64,000 nt of DNA, taken from the NCBI GenBank assembly GCA_030679915.1, contig JAUXRY010000011.1, positions 45,955-109,954 on the forward strand, read 5' to 3'. Of the stretch, positions 16,901 through 25,552 are shown piece after piece. The notes below the pieces were generated by a model. That model was not told the DNA's origin, made no database searches, and saw nothing but the letters and a program-made list of their open reading frames with translations. Source of the DNA: Thiobacillus sp. Its GTDB lineage: Bacteria; Pseudomonadota; Gammaproteobacteria; Burkholderiales; Thiobacillaceae. Within the stretch, counting starts at the first letter, position 1. The number at the start of each line of letters is the position of its first letter. The position numbers and the translations under genes were made by a program.

Positions 16901-17362
16901 CACCTCGTTCTGCAAGTGCCTCTCGCGCTCCATCAGCGGTGCGCCCCACGGCAACCCCGCTTCCAGCGGCGCGCGTTTCAGCAGATCGAGAAACCAGCCG
17001 TGAAAAGTCGTCACTGTCGGCCCCGGCTGCGCCGTCAGCACCGTCTCCAGCAGCGCGCGCGCGCGCGGCAACAGCGCATCGACTTCGGCATCCGGCACCG
17101 CGCGCTCACGCAAAAACGCGCGCACCTTCGCGTCGTCCGCCAGCGCCAGCACCCGCAACCAGTCATGCAGCCGGTCGGTCATCTCCTGCGCCGCCTTGCG
17201 CGTAAACGTAATCGCCAGCAATTCCGAAGGCTTCGCTCCTGCCAGCAGCAGACGAATCATGCGCGACACCAGCAACCAGGTTTTGCCGCTTCCGGCGCAG
17301 GCTTCCACGACCGACGAGCGAGAGGGCGACAGGGCGACCGTGTTGTCCAGTGGCTTATTCAT
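14000..17362 (-). CDS. addA: UvrD/REP helicase-nuclease (AddA-type subunit)
   Basis: The product is 1120 residues from ATG 17362. Walker A is EACAGSGKT at residues 20-28, and superfamily 1 helicase motifs follow (LLAITFTRKAAQEM, LLLDEFQDTNPLQW, MVGDPKQAIYRFRRGEA, LLTIHGSKGLEAPIVWL, LYVALTRAEQGL). The C-terminus is a RecB-type nuclease with RLDRVVEF and IDYKTG (D1064, K1066). This is the AddA layout: one polypeptide combining helicase and PD-(D/E)XK nuclease, which resects double-strand breaks with AddB. An open frame extends 460 bases upstream into addB, but the protein there is meaningless. The start overlaps the addB stop by 8 bases, so the subunits are translationally coupled. Confidence 0.9.
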   Translation of the reverse strand: MNKPLDNTVALSPSRSSVVEACAGSGKTWLLVSRMIRLLLAGAKPSELLAITFTRKAAQEMTDRLHDWLRVLALADDAKVRAFLRERAVPDAEVDALLPRARALLETVLTAQPGPTVTTFHGWFLDLLKRAPLEAGLPWGAPLMERERHLQNEVRDALLARWAAAGSLRSSGAPAGVLLAGAAAPDTVEGTALLALLTDLGEHSLRALLAHFVQARAEWWAYTDGQPDPINYALAQLRPGLVKDLDTDPVAAFWADELMLARVKRVGFALEKGGNSEQARAPEIQRSLSLPPDDAHAALMKHLMTAGKRRKKQATKELEKALGAELDTYLRDLDALETALETITAIQTDIRIWNLNRHGLLLGHALVQGYQDAKAQQGVIDFADAEWLACRLLQSEEHAPGLALKLDARYRHLLLDEFQDTNPLQWQALSTWLTAAREADSDMTVFMVGDPKQAIYRFRRGEARVFTAAAEFLRTHFDAPLFSTTMTRRLSPAVVQAINPVFSDVEGFAAHSHAPANETRPGALRCLPIRVEKIESSASFGLPHAGTPIHYAASGHVWSRMRNPLTTPLPESDDKAVHVEAQTFAQVLRDEVLGRWSVVDKYTKQSRPARAGDVMALVKKRTHLHLYERELEAAGIPFITSRRGGLLHALEARDVISLLETLLLPHADLKLAHTLKSPVFACGDADLLTVFTPTPAHETRGWERLSVLAAQADCPPTLMRAARLLTRWRARIGTLPVHDLLDHIYFEGDLEARYAVAAPVAQRPQIAANLRAFMQLALTQDGGRYPTLAGFIRELASLTDDADAAPGEGLAADGENAVRLLTIHGSKGLEAPIVWLLGGSDHTRGDSYGVLAPWPPTAPQPDHFSLFGKQDERGAWREPWFAEEAELAKRESDNLLYVALTRAEQGLIVSGAADKSDWLQRVDAAWQGMELPADLPPAPSVEDVPVANALPRIAAPAIGQRLAPATANPAAASGELFHACLEHHAPPGAARDLPALATRLGVAAELNRIEADARALLTQPHLARFFDPAQYQTAHNELALLDAGGRMQRLDRVVEFDDAVWIIDYKTGGDSVGLPDDLLTERHRPQLSNYQTLLAGLYPGKPIHAALLLADGRFISMRTQ

Positions 17363-19979
17363 TCCACATCCCTTTTCGGCACAGCCCACGCGCTTCGCAA
17401 TATTGGCAAACGGTGTCCACGCCGTTGGCCTCAAGCATTTCACCCGCCGCAATCGCCCCGAGCAGTTCCGGCAGGCGGCGGCTGATGGCATTGACGTCGG
17501 TTTCGCCGTCCAGCTCAAGCAGTGCGACGGGGGTGTCATTGATCGGCAGATAGGCTGCAGCGGCGTCAGCAAGCCAGGCGTAAAAGGGCAACTGGACGGC
17601 TTCGCTGGGGTCTTTGAGTTTTTTCTTGAGACCTGCGGCGGCACCGGTTTTGTAGTCGATGACGGTGCGGGCTTCGCCACCGTCTTGGTCAATGCGGCCG
17701 TCGACGCGATCGACGCGGCCATGCAGGGTGATGTCGCCGAGACCGGGGACGTTGAACGGCACTTCGACCGCGGCTTCGCCCGACTGGTAGTGCCAGCCCT
17801 GGTCGATCCAATCCAGCCAGGCATCGATGTAGGCAGGCTGGATGCTGGCCCAGCGGATGTGCCAGGCGGCTGCAGTGTAAGCGGGCAGCGTGGCGAATTC
17901 GGCGGTGGAAATTTCGCTTAAACGCGCCAGCGCGGCATCGCGTCCGGGCGGCGGCGCGCTGTCGTGAAAGGCTTTGAGGATGCGGTGCAGGGCGTTGCCG
18001 TAATCGCTCTTGTCGAGCGCGTCGTCGGCTTCGTCGAGTTCGCGGATGCCAAGCACGCTACTGACGAAAAACCGGTAGGGGCAGTCGAGCAGGGTTTGGT
18101 AGGCGGTGGGCGAATAGCGGCGCGGCAGCTGTGTTGCGGACACGGTCGGCGCGGGCTGCACGCAGGCGTCGGGCAGCGTGCTGGGCTGGGTGGGCGGCTC
18201 GCCGCTGGCTTGCACGGGGAGGTCGCTGCCCCATGCGGCGTGATGCAGCGCTTGCAGGCGCAGCACCAGCGGCGAGGCGGGGTTGGGCTCGTCGTTGTTC
18301 CATGCCCGCCAGCTGATGAGCGCAGGCCCCTGCGCCAGCAGGTGCATCAAATCGGTGGTGGCGGCTTCGGCCTCGTCGCTTGCGGTGGGCAGGCCGAGTT
18401 GGGCGCGGGTGGCCTGGCTGAACAGACCGGGCGCGGGCCGCGCGGGCAGGTGCTGGGCGTCGGCGCCGATCACGGCGACGGCTTCGAATACGCGTCCGCG
18501 CGCGGCGGGCAGCGAGGTGAGCACGATGGGGCTGGCCACATTTTCGTCGATGAAGCTGGCCGACTCCAGCGCCAGATTGAGCCAGCGTCGCCATTCGCCG
18601 AAGCTGTATTTTTCAGTGTCGTCGGCCAGATCGCGGCTTAAAGTTTCGAGTGTTTCAAGCACGCTGGCACCGGCGGCATCGGCTTTGAGCGGGTCGATGG
18701 CTTGAATCTCAATGAGGCTGTCGTTGAGCCGGGCGAGCCAGACGGCCAGCGGCGCGCGGTTCTGCGCGAAATTTTGTTTGGCGCCGAACAGCAGTGACAG
18801 CCACGGCGGCAGTTCGTCAAACTGGGCATGCGCCAGCCGCAGCATGTCGGACATCCCTTGCGAAATACCCTGGCGGCGCAGCGCAAGTTCGAACTGCAAC
18901 ACCTGATCCTGCCGCACGGCAAGTTCGCCCAACAGAAAAGGCGATTTCAGCAGGTCGAGCAGTTCGACATGCGGAAAATCGCCCGAGACGCATTCAAGCC
19001 AGCGGTCGATTACGGCGGCAACAGCCGTAGTCGATAGGGTCCAGCCGGTTTCGTCGGCCACCAGCACATCCATGCGTTCGAGCAGCGCGCGCATCCGGCG
19101 CGCGGTTTCGCGGTCAAGTGCGATCAGGGCTAGATCGCGCTTGCCGTCGTGCAATTGGCCGGCCACCCAAGTGGCGACAGCGCGTGCTTCGGCCTCCAAG
19201 TGTGGCGCGGGGAATAACGTCATGCGTGCAAGGGCGGGGGATTCGGGATGATGCGCGGCGAGCGTGGCGGCACGTTCACGCAACGGCGGTTCAGTCATGC
19301 GCCATGCCTGATGCAGGGTGAAGTTGTACGCGTCGGTCGCTTCGACGCCGTGTTCGAACAGGCTGACCGGTGCCTGCTCGGCGCAACGGCTCAGGAACTG
19401 CTGCTCAACTGCGGTGAGTTTTCCCAACGCGTAGCCAACAATAGGCTGTGGCGCGGCGATCCTGTGTTCAAGGATGGCATCGAGGCCGCGCGCATAACGC
19501 GCCTGCGGATCGGTGCCGTCGTTGTTGAGTGCATGCCATACGGCTTCGATCAAGGCCGTTTCACGATCGAGCGTGTCGGCGTGCAGCGCGCGAATCTGCG
19601 AGGCGATTTCGCCGCCCAGCCGTGCGGCAGAAAGTTCATCCGCAAGCGCCAGCAGTTCGTTGGCGAGCGTCCAGCGGTCGATCTTGCCGAGCCAGTCGAT
19701 ATGGCGCAGCACGCCATGCAACCTCGCCAGCCGGCGGGATTGGGGTTCGCTGTGGTCGACGGCCACACTTTGCGCCCAACTCTTGAGCGGCGTGATGTTG
19801 GGCGGAATCAGGACAGGGCGACCGGCAGTTTGCGCCAGCACCCGCGCAAAATCCTGCCCGGCGCGGTGGTTGGGGACGAGCACCGTCAGCCCGGACAAGT
19901 CGGGCAGGCGGTCGGCGTATTGGGCGAGCAGGGCGTGGGCGACGGCGTGCGGCAGTGATGGACCGCCCAGGGTTTCCAA
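17355..19979 (-). CDS. addB: PD-(D/E)XK nuclease with inactive helicase fold (AddB-type subunit)
   Basis: The 874-residue product begins at TTG 19979, with GGAG (inside the end of fdxA) 11 bases upstream. The N-terminal half resembles a UvrD-like fold lacking Walker A (LTVLVPNHRAGQDFARVL in its place). The C-terminal nuclease has GRVDRVD and VIDYKTG (D775, K777). Four Cys, C633 in LLDCPYRFF and C858/C861/C867 in VCQYCEARGLC, form the 4Fe-4S staple known from AddB nucleases. With AddA this makes a dual-nuclease break-processing enzyme. Gene order fdxA-addB-addA has 5-base and 8-base junctions. Whether the ferredoxin matters for the cluster is only a speculation from context. Confidence 0.88.
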   Translation of the reverse strand: METLGGPSLPHAVAHALLAQYADRLPDLSGLTVLVPNHRAGQDFARVLAQTAGRPVLIPPNITPLKSWAQSVAVDHSEPQSRRLARLHGVLRHIDWLGKIDRWTLANELLALADELSAARLGGEIASQIRALHADTLDRETALIEAVWHALNNDGTDPQARYARGLDAILEHRIAAPQPIVGYALGKLTAVEQQFLSRCAEQAPVSLFEHGVEATDAYNFTLHQAWRMTEPPLRERAATLAAHHPESPALARMTLFPAPHLEAEARAVATWVAGQLHDGKRDLALIALDRETARRMRALLERMDVLVADETGWTLSTTAVAAVIDRWLECVSGDFPHVELLDLLKSPFLLGELAVRQDQVLQFELALRRQGISQGMSDMLRLAHAQFDELPPWLSLLFGAKQNFAQNRAPLAVWLARLNDSLIEIQAIDPLKADAAGASVLETLETLSRDLADDTEKYSFGEWRRWLNLALESASFIDENVASPIVLTSLPAARGRVFEAVAVIGADAQHLPARPAPGLFSQATRAQLGLPTASDEAEAATTDLMHLLAQGPALISWRAWNNDEPNPASPLVLRLQALHHAAWGSDLPVQASGEPPTQPSTLPDACVQPAPTVSATQLPRRYSPTAYQTLLDCPYRFFVSSVLGIRELDEADDALDKSDYGNALHRILKAFHDSAPPPGRDAALARLSEISTAEFATLPAYTAAAWHIRWASIQPAYIDAWLDWIDQGWHYQSGEAAVEVPFNVPGLGDITLHGRVDRVDGRIDQDGGEARTVIDYKTGAAAGLKKKLKDPSEAVQLPFYAWLADAAAAYLPINDTPVALLELDGETDVNAISRRLPELLGAIAAGEMLEANGVDTVCQYCEARGLCRKGMWNE

Positions 19980-19984
19980 GCGGA

Positions 19985-20308
19985 TTAGCGCTCCAGATAC
20001 TGCAATTTGTCTTTAACGCCGGCCCATTCGTCGGCATCAGCAGGCGCGTCTTTGCGCTCAATGATTACTTTCCAGCCCTTGGCGAGCTCGGCATTGAGCG
20101 CAATAAAGGCACGCTGGTCGTCCGGCACATCGTCTTCGGCAAAAATGGCTTCAACTGGACATTCCGCCACGCAGAGCGTGCAGTCGATACACTCTTCGGG
20201 GTCGATGACGAGGAAGTTAGGACCCTCGTGGAAGCAGTCCACCGGGCAGACATCGACACAATCGGTGTATTTGCACTTCACACAGGCCTCGGTTACAACA
20301 TAGGTCAT
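19985..20308 (-). CDS. fdxA: 7Fe ferredoxin FdxA (3Fe-4S/4Fe-4S)
   Basis: The 107-residue product has [55 protein letters not shown] at its N-terminus (written here only to identify Cys spacing: C9, C17, then CPVDC, and CIDCTLC..CP). This is the Azotobacter FdI-type seven-iron pattern, with one 3Fe-4S and one 4Fe-4S cluster, and a long C-terminal extension. It carries electrons at low potential in the cytoplasm. The start ATG 20308 is standard. It is divergent from trxA, with 162 bases between, and leads the addB-addA operon with a 5-base gap. Confidence 0.95.
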   Translation of the reverse strand: MTYVVTEACVKCKYTDCVDVCPVDCFHEGPNFLVIDPEECIDCTLCVAECPVEAIFAEDDVPDDQRAFIALNAELAKGWKVIIERKDAPADADEWAGVKDKLQYLER

Positions 20309-20470
20309 TCGTATTTACCCAGATAATTGAAGATAATGCCCGGATACTTGCATTGGGCCATTTTGATGTAGGATATCGGCACAATTCTGATTTTTCCAGC
20401 TTTACTGTCAGCTGCAAACAACCTGGGCCGCTTCCGGCCACCCCCCCATACTTACATAGGAGCTTCACCG

Positions 20471-20797
20471 ATGAGCGAACATGTTCATTACATTTCCGAC
20501 GATTCCTTCGAACAGGAAGTCCTGCAGGCGGGCGTTCCCGTGCTGGTGGATTACTGGGCGGACTGGTGCGGTCCCTGCAAAATGATCTCGCCTATCCTCG
20601 ATGAAGTCGCCAAGGAATATGCCGGCAAGCTCAAGGTGTGCAAGCTCAACATCGATGAAAACCAGGCGACCCCGCCAAAATTCGGTATCCGCGGTATCCC
20701 CACGCTGATGATTTTCAAAAACGGCAACGTCGAAGCAACCAAAGTCGGCGCCTTGTCCAAATCACAATTGACAGCTTTCGTTGACAGCAATATCTAA
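20471..20797 (+). CDS. trxA: Thioredoxin TrxA
   Basis: The 108-residue product has the classic thioredoxin fold with active site WCGPC (C33, C36) in [20 protein letters not shown], the cis-Pro [10 protein letters not shown], and the Gly-rich end GALSKSQL. It reduces cytoplasmic disulfides with NADPH through thioredoxin reductase. The ribosome binding site TAGGAG lies ten bases before ATG 20471. It is followed by rho in the same direction with 115 bases between, the conserved trxA-rho order of proteobacteria. The DNA around the stop codon leads into a C-rich leader described separately. Confidence 0.97.
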   Translation: MSEHVHYISDDSFEQEVLQAGVPVLVDYWADWCGPCKMISPILDEVAKEYAGKLKVCKLNIDENQATPPKFGIRGIPTLMIFKNGNVEATKVGALSKSQLTAFVDSNI

Positions 20798-20912
20798 GGC
20801 CCGGCTTTCACCGGACGACGCGTTGGCCCCCTCGCCTGCCAGCAGTAGTGACGATCCGGCCCCCACCCCTTCCAGTCCGGCTCTTTCAAGCGAGCCCACT
20901 CAGGCCCCTCAC
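20798..20912 (+). promoter_or_regulatory. C-rich, G-poor leader between trxA and rho (possible rut/autoregulation site)
   Basis: The 115 bases before the rho ATG are strongly enriched in C over G and unstructured, with pyrimidine runs such as CCGGCCCCCACCCCTTCC. Rho binds C-rich, G-poor RNA, and in Escherichia coli rho controls its own leader by attenuation. The same role here is inferred. The frame is also open from TTG 20781 (a 44-residue Pro/Ser/Ala extension of Rho), which is the main alternative explanation for the base bias. Confidence 0.4.
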
Positions 20913-22172
20913 ATGCATCTTTCCGAACTCAAGCAAAAACCCATCACCGAGCTACTCGAGATTGCCGCCGCCAATGGCATCGACAACGCGAACCGTTTTC
21001 GCAAACAGGAACTGATTTTCACCATCCTGAAAACGCTGGCCAAGCGCGGCGAGAGCATTTACGGAGATGGTGTGCTGGAAGTGCTGCCCGATGGGTTCGG
21101 ATTTCTGCGGTCGCCTGAAACCTCGTACCTGGCCAACACCGACGACATCTATGTGTCGCCGTCGCAGATCCGCCGCTTCAACCTGCACACCGGTGACAAG
21201 ATCGAAGGCGAAATTCGCACCCCGAAGGATGGCGAACGATATTCGGCGATGACCAAGCTCGACCTGATCAACGGCGAGCCACCTGAAGCCAGCAAGAACA
21301 AGATCCTGTTTGAGAACCTCACCCCGCTACATCCGGATGAGCCGCTCAAGCTGGAACGTGATATCAAGGCCGAAGAAAACATCACCAGCCGCGTCATCGA
21401 CATCGTCGCGCCGATCGGCAAAGGGCAGCGCGGTCTGCTGGTAGCGCCGCCGAAAACGGGCAAAACCGTGATGCTGCAGCATATTGCCCATGCAATCAGC
21501 TCTAATCATCCTGAGGTGGTGCTGTTCGTGCTGCTGATCGACGAGCGTCCGGAAGAAGTGACCGAAATGAGTCGCACCGTGCGCGGCGAAGTGGTCGCCT
21601 CCACCTTTGACGAACCCGCCAGCCGCCACGTGCAGGTCGCCGAAATGGTGATCGAGCGCGCCAAGCGCCTGGTCGAGCACAAGAAGGACGTGGTGATCCT
21701 GCTCGACTCGATCACCCGTCTGGCGCGCGCCTACAACACCGTGCAGCCTGCCTCCGGCAAGGTGCTCACCGGCGGTGTCGACGCCAACGCGCTGCAAAAG
21801 CCCAAACGATTCTTTGGCGCCGCACGCAACATCGAAGAAGGCGGCAGCCTGACCATCATCGCCACGGCGCTGGTCGAAACCGGCAGCCGCATGGACGATG
21901 TGATTTACGAAGAATTCAAGGGCACCGGCAATCTCGAAATCCACCTCGACCGCAAGATGGCCGAGAAGCGCCAATACCCTGCCATCAACGTCAATCGTTC
22001 CGGCACCCGTCGCGAAGAGCTGCTCATCCCGCCCGAGTTGCTGCAAAAAATATGGGTGTTGCGCAAACTGCTCTATCCGATGGACGACATGGAAGCGATG
22101 GAGTTTTTGATCGACAAGATTCGCGCGGCCAAGAACAACGCCGACTTCTTCGATTCGATGCGTCGCGGCTAA
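20913..22172 (+). CDS. rho: Transcription termination factor Rho
   Basis: From ATG 20913 ([16 protein letters not shown]) the product is 419 residues, the standard length. It has the Rho N-terminal helical domain, the RNA-binding cold-shock-like domain ([19 protein letters not shown], primary site), Walker A at about residues 178-186 (VAPPKTGKT), Walker B region [16 protein letters not shown], the Q-loop and R-loop region ([20 protein letters not shown]) and the C-terminal [11 protein letters not shown]. Rho is a hexameric RNA helicase that releases RNA polymerase. No strong ribosome binding site precedes 20913. The frame is open back to TTG 20781, but family alignment favours MHLSEL. It follows trxA. 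Confidence 0.96.
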   Translation: MHLSELKQKPITELLEIAAANGIDNANRFRKQELIFTILKTLAKRGESIYGDGVLEVLPDGFGFLRSPETSYLANTDDIYVSPSQIRRFNLHTGDKIEGEIRTPKDGERYSAMTKLDLINGEPPEASKNKILFENLTPLHPDEPLKLERDIKAEENITSRVIDIVAPIGKGQRGLLVAPPKTGKTVMLQHIAHAISSNHPEVVLFVLLIDERPEEVTEMSRTVRGEVVASTFDEPASRHVQVAEMVIERAKRLVEHKKDVVILLDSITRLARAYNTVQPASGKVLTGGVDANALQKPKRFFGAARNIEEGGSLTIIATALVETGSRMDDVIYEEFKGTGNLEIHLDRKMAEKRQYPAINVNRSGTRREELLIPPELLQKIWVLRKLLYPMDDMEAMEFLIDKIRAAKNNADFFDSMRRG

Positions 22173-22204
22173 CTTCCGCCTGCACTACGCGGAATGAAAG
22201 AAGC

Positions 22205-23599
22205 TTAGCTTTGTGGCGGCCGCGGGTTATGCCAGCGGCCGCCGGCAAGCAGCAGGTCCGCTTCCTGCGGCCCCCAGGTTCCGGGTTCATACGTATAAGC
22301 CGGGTCGCGATGCGTCAGCACGGGCTCCACGACATTCCAGGCGGCTTCCACCGCATCCTGGCGCGCAAACAACATGGCTTCGCCATCCATCGCATCGCCG
22401 AGCAGACGTTCATAGGCGCTCATCTCGTCCGGGTGGTTATTACAGACATATAGTTCGACCGGCCTACCGACCATTCGGTCGCCTGCATTTTTGGTGCGTG
22501 CGCCCAGCGCGATGGACACCGTAGGTGACACGCGCATACGCAGGTAATTGGGGGCCAGTGGACCCGTTTCGGAAAGTGAGAAGACGCGTTGCGGTGGCAA
22601 CTGGAATTCTGCTCGTATCTCTGTGGTCGTGACCGGAAGTTTCTTCCCGGTGCGGACGATGAACGGTACGCCTGCCCAGCGCCAGGAATCCACAAAGAAT
22701 CGCGCGGCAGTGTAGGTTTCGGTGTCAGACCCACGTGCCACCCCTTCTTCATTGCCGTAACCTTCATACTGTCCGCGCACCAGATCGCCGGGCGCCAGAG
22801 GTCGGATGGCTTTGAGCAGCTTGGCCTGCTCATCCCGGATGGCTTCTGCACTGGTTCCGAGCGGTGGTTCCATCGCCAATAGCGCGAGTATCTGCAACAG
22901 GTGGTTTTGCACCACATCGCGGATCGCGCCAACAGAATCGTAAAAGCGTCCGCGGCCTTCTACGCCAAAACTTTCTGCCATCGTGATTTGAACCTGTCGG
23001 ATGTGGTTGCGGTTCCAGATCGGTTCGAGGAAAGAATTGGCGAAACGAAAATATAAAATGTTCTGCACCGCTTCTTTGCCGAGGTAGTGATCAATGCGGA
23101 AAATACTGGATTCCGGCAAAGCTTCGTAAAGTGTGGAATTGAGCGAACGCGCCGTTTCCAGATCGCGCCCAAACGGTTTTTCAACCACCACGCGCGCATT
23201 CTCGGTACAGTTTGCCGCGGCCAGCCCACGCACCACCACAGGAAACATCGAGGGGGGAATGGCAAAGTAGTGTAATGGGCGTTTCCGGTCCGCCAGTGCG
23301 TGACGCAGCGCTTCAAAGGTCGCAGCGTCTTCGTAATCGCCGTTGATAAACGTCAGCAGACTGGAGAGATTTCGAAAAACCGACTCATCCACCCCGCCAC
23401 CAAAGTGTGTAATGCCATCGTGTGCGTGAGCACGCAATTTTTCCAGATCCCAGTCTGGCGAATAGGCTACACAGACAATGGGTGGCAGCGTGCGACCATG
23501 TTTGAGCATGGCGTAGAGTGCGGGAAAAATTTTTCGACGGGCAAGGTCGCCCGTGGCGCCGAACAAAACCAGTGCGTCTGAAGAGCGGTCGTGGGTCAT
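22205..23599 (-). CDS. zwf: Glucose-6-phosphate 1-dehydrogenase
   Basis: The 464-residue product (ATG 23599, with GGAAA upstream) contains the nucleotide-binding motif [12 protein letters not shown] (GxxGDLA at residues 14-20), EKPFGRDL (140-147) and the active-site block RIDHYLGKE (168-176) with catalytic His171. It oxidises glucose-6-phosphate to 6-phosphogluconolactone and makes NADPH. The C-terminus ([10 protein letters not shown] near the end) is complete. It is convergent with rho and divergent from rpmE. No pgl or edd/eda gene is adjacent, so pathway context is not visible here. Confidence 0.95.
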   Translation of the reverse strand: MTHDRSSDALVLFGATGDLARRKIFPALYAMLKHGRTLPPIVCVAYSPDWDLEKLRAHAHDGITHFGGGVDESVFRNLSSLLTFINGDYEDAATFEALRHALADRKRPLHYFAIPPSMFPVVVRGLAAANCTENARVVVEKPFGRDLETARSLNSTLYEALPESSIFRIDHYLGKEAVQNILYFRFANSFLEPIWNRNHIRQVQITMAESFGVEGRGRFYDSVGAIRDVVQNHLLQILALLAMEPPLGTSAEAIRDEQAKLLKAIRPLAPGDLVRGQYEGYGNEEGVARGSDTETYTAARFFVDSWRWAGVPFIVRTGKKLPVTTTEIRAEFQLPPQRVFSLSETGPLAPNYLRMRVSPTVSIALGARTKNAGDRMVGRPVELYVCNNHPDEMSAYERLLGDAMDGEAMLFARQDAVEAAWNVVEPVLTHRDPAYTYEPGTWGPQEADLLLAGGRWHNPRPPQS

Positions 23600-23701
23600 G
23601 ACGATAATTTCCGGAAAATTGGCAAGCCTGGGTATCAACGGGTGTTTAACCCGCAATCTGGAGGAAACGCGGGGTGCACTCCCTAATTAATAGCGGGTAG
23701 C

Positions 23702-23730
23702 TTGATTACGTTTGGCATATCCTTTATACT
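23702..23730 (+). promoter_or_regulatory. sigma70-type promoter of rpmE
   Basis: TTGATT (23702-23707) and TATACT (23725-23730) are separated by exactly 17 bases, a near-consensus housekeeping promoter. The expected start site is near 23737, which gives a 25-base leader before the rpmE ATG with its AAGGAA ribosome binding site. Confidence 0.75.
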
Positions 23731-23761
23731 CCCGCGTTCTCCGAATTATTAAGGAATTGCC

Positions 23762-23980
23762 ATGAAATCCGGCATTCACCCCAATTACAAAGAAGTAGCC
23801 GTGACGTGCTCCTGTGGTGATACGTTCATAACGCGCTCGACGATGAGCAAGGACTCGCTTCATATTGAAGTCTGTTCTTCCTGCCATCCGTTTTATACCG
23901 GTAAACAGAAGATCGTCGATACGGCTGGCCGCGTCGAGAAATTCCGTCAGCGTTACGGCATCAAGGCCGCAGCGGAATAA
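23762..23980 (+). CDS. rpmE: 50S ribosomal protein L31 (zinc-containing form)
   Basis: The 72-residue product has the L31 start [19 protein letters not shown] and the end KFRQRYGIK. It keeps the four zinc-type Cys (C16, C18, C38, C41), so it is the C+ form, expected when zinc is sufficient. AAGGAATT precedes ATG 23762, and a near-consensus promoter lies 32 bases upstream. A textbook terminator follows at 24017. It is a single-gene transcript. Confidence 0.97.
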   Translation: MKSGIHPNYKEVAVTCSCGDTFITRSTMSKDSLHIEVCSSCHPFYTGKQKIVDTAGRVEKFRQRYGIKAAAE

Positions 23981-24016
23981 AGCAAGCGCTTTGCGCGATT
24001 TGGCGCAATGCAATCC

Positions 24017-24038
24017 AAAGCGGCTTCGGCCGCTTTTT
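24017..24038 (+). terminator. Intrinsic terminator of rpmE
   Basis: AAAGCGGC (24017-24024), a TTCG tetraloop and GCCGCTTTTT (24029-24038) form a stable stem followed directly by T residues, 37 bases after the rpmE stop. Confidence 0.9.
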
Positions 24039-24100
24039 GCATTTTTGCGGCGCGGCAACGGTATCATTTGGGTCATCCCCCTCCCGAGGAAAAGACAGAC

Positions 24101-25552
24101 GTGAATCTCCGAATTTTTCGCCGTACCGCAGTGATTGTTCTGGGCGCATTGACGCTCACCCACTGCGCTCAAAATCCGGTCACGGGTGACAAGGATTTTG
24201 TGCTGATGTCCGAGCAGCAGGAAATCCAGATGGGCGCACAAGCCCACCAGGATGTACTGAAGGAGTATGCCGCGCTGGATAATCCGGCCTTGCAGGCTTA
24301 TGTTGACGAAGTTGGGCAGCGGCTGGCGAAGCAGAGCCATCGGCCCGACCTGCAATGGCATTTCACCGTAGTCGATAGCCCTGACGTCAATGCCTTCGCC
24401 CTGCCGGGTGGGTATGTCTACATCACACGCGGCATCATGGCCTATCTGAATTCGGAGGCGCAGCTGGCCGGCGTCGTGGGCCACGAAATCGGCCATGTGA
24501 CAGCGCGCCATGGTGTGCGTCAGCAAAGCACGTCTACCGCGGCGGGTTTGGGGGCGGTGCTGGGGTCGATTCTGGTACCGGGTCTGGGTAACCAGGCTGG
24601 CGCGACGCTGCTGCAAACGCTGGCGCAGTCCTGGACCGCCGGCTATGGCCGTGAGCACGAATTGGAATCGGATCGGCTGGGTGCACAGTATCTTGCCAAA
24701 ACCGGATACAACCCGCAGGCGATGATCGAGGTCATCGGCGTCCTGAAAAACCAGGAGTTATTTGCTGCGGAGCAGGCCAAGCGCGACGGCAAGAAGCCGA
24801 GCACTTATCACGGCACCTTCGACACCCATCCGAGTAATGATGCCCGTCTCAAGCAGGTGGTGAGCGAGGCCAACAAGTACACCGTTGCCAATCCCCGCGA
24901 GGGTCGTAGCGAGTATCTGCACAAAATGGCAGGCGTCTATTTCGGTGACAGCCCCGATCAGGGCGTGATCCGCAACAATGCCCTGTTACATGAAAAACTC
25001 GGCCTGGCGATCCAGTTCCCTAAGGGATGGGTAGTGCAAAATCGCCCCGACCGGGTGATGGCAGTCAGCCCACAAGGTGACGCTTTGGTTGAGTTGCAGC
25101 AGGGGCCCAAGAATGACAACCCCCTTGAGACCTTACAAAAAGGTCTCAAGCTGGATACGGGTGCGCGATACGACAGTGGCAATCTCAGCGGTTATCCGGC
25201 CGCGTTTGCGGCGGGTGCGCAACAGGGCAAACCAGTGGTGGCCACCGCCGTCGTCTTCAATGGCACGCAGTATCTGATTGCCGGCATGGTAAAGGACAAG
25301 CCCACCTATAATCGAGAACGCACTACGCTGCGCGGCACAATCAACAGTTTCCACGCCATTACGCCGGACGAAAAGCTGGCAACGCGGGCGTATGAGTTGA
25401 CATTGGTCACCGCTCAGCCGGGCATGACTTTCGCTGCGCTGGCCCGGCAGTCGCCACTGGGTGTTGCAGCAGAAAACCAGTTGCGTTTGATGAATGGTCT
25501 CTACCCGCGTGGCGAGCCCAAGCCTGGCCAGCTCCTTAAAATTGTTCAATAA
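24101..25552 (+). CDS. M48-family metallopeptidase lipoprotein (BepA-like)
   Basis: GTG 24101 is preceded by GAGGAAAAG and gives a 483-residue protein with a lipoprotein signal (NLRIFRRTAVIVLGALTLTHC, Cys22). The zinc site is HEIGH (128-132) in VVGHEIGHVTARHG, with the third ligand Glu in HELESDRLGAQYL. M48 members such as BepA and LoiP degrade or help mature outer-membrane proteins. After the peptidase core come a beta-rich domain (from about residue 285) and a C-terminal LysM-like segment (MTFAALARQSPL to PGQLLKIVQ), which suggests peptidoglycan contact. Earlier in-frame starts would put the leader inside the rpmE terminator, so GTG 24101 is preferred. The end overlaps the next gene. Confidence 0.88.
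   Translation: MNLRIFRRTAVIVLGALTLTHCAQNPVTGDKDFVLMSEQQEIQMGAQAHQDVLKEYAALDNPALQAYVDEVGQRLAKQSHRPDLQWHFTVVDSPDVNAFALPGGYVYITRGIMAYLNSEAQLAGVVGHEIGHVTARHGVRQQSTSTAAGLGAVLGSILVPGLGNQAGATLLQTLAQSWTAGYGREHELESDRLGAQYLAKTGYNPQAMIEVIGVLKNQELFAAEQAKRDGKKPSTYHGTFDTHPSNDARLKQVVSEANKYTVANPREGRSEYLHKMAGVYFGDSPDQGVIRNNALLHEKLGLAIQFPKGWVVQNRPDRVMAVSPQGDALVELQQGPKNDNPLETLQKGLKLDTGARYDSGNLSGYPAAFAAGAQQGKPVVATAVVFNGTQYLIAGMVKDKPTYNRERTTLRGTINSFHAITPDEKLATRAYELTLVTAQPGMTFAALARQSPLGVAAENQLRLMNGLYPRGEPKPGQLLKIVQ

Noticed and set aside
17363..17824. Long N-terminal extension of AddA
   Set aside because: The extra sequence is antiparallel-frame overlap with addB and is not protein-like; the ATG at 17362 has the right family start.
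20781..20912. N-terminal extension of Rho from TTG 20781
   Set aside because: It gives 44 Pro/Ser/Ala-rich residues not seen in usual Rho starts, though it remains an open alternative.
22174..22194. Six-base inverted repeat TTCCGC/GCGGAA between convergent rho and zwf
   Set aside because: The stem is too short and lacks a U-run to call a terminator.
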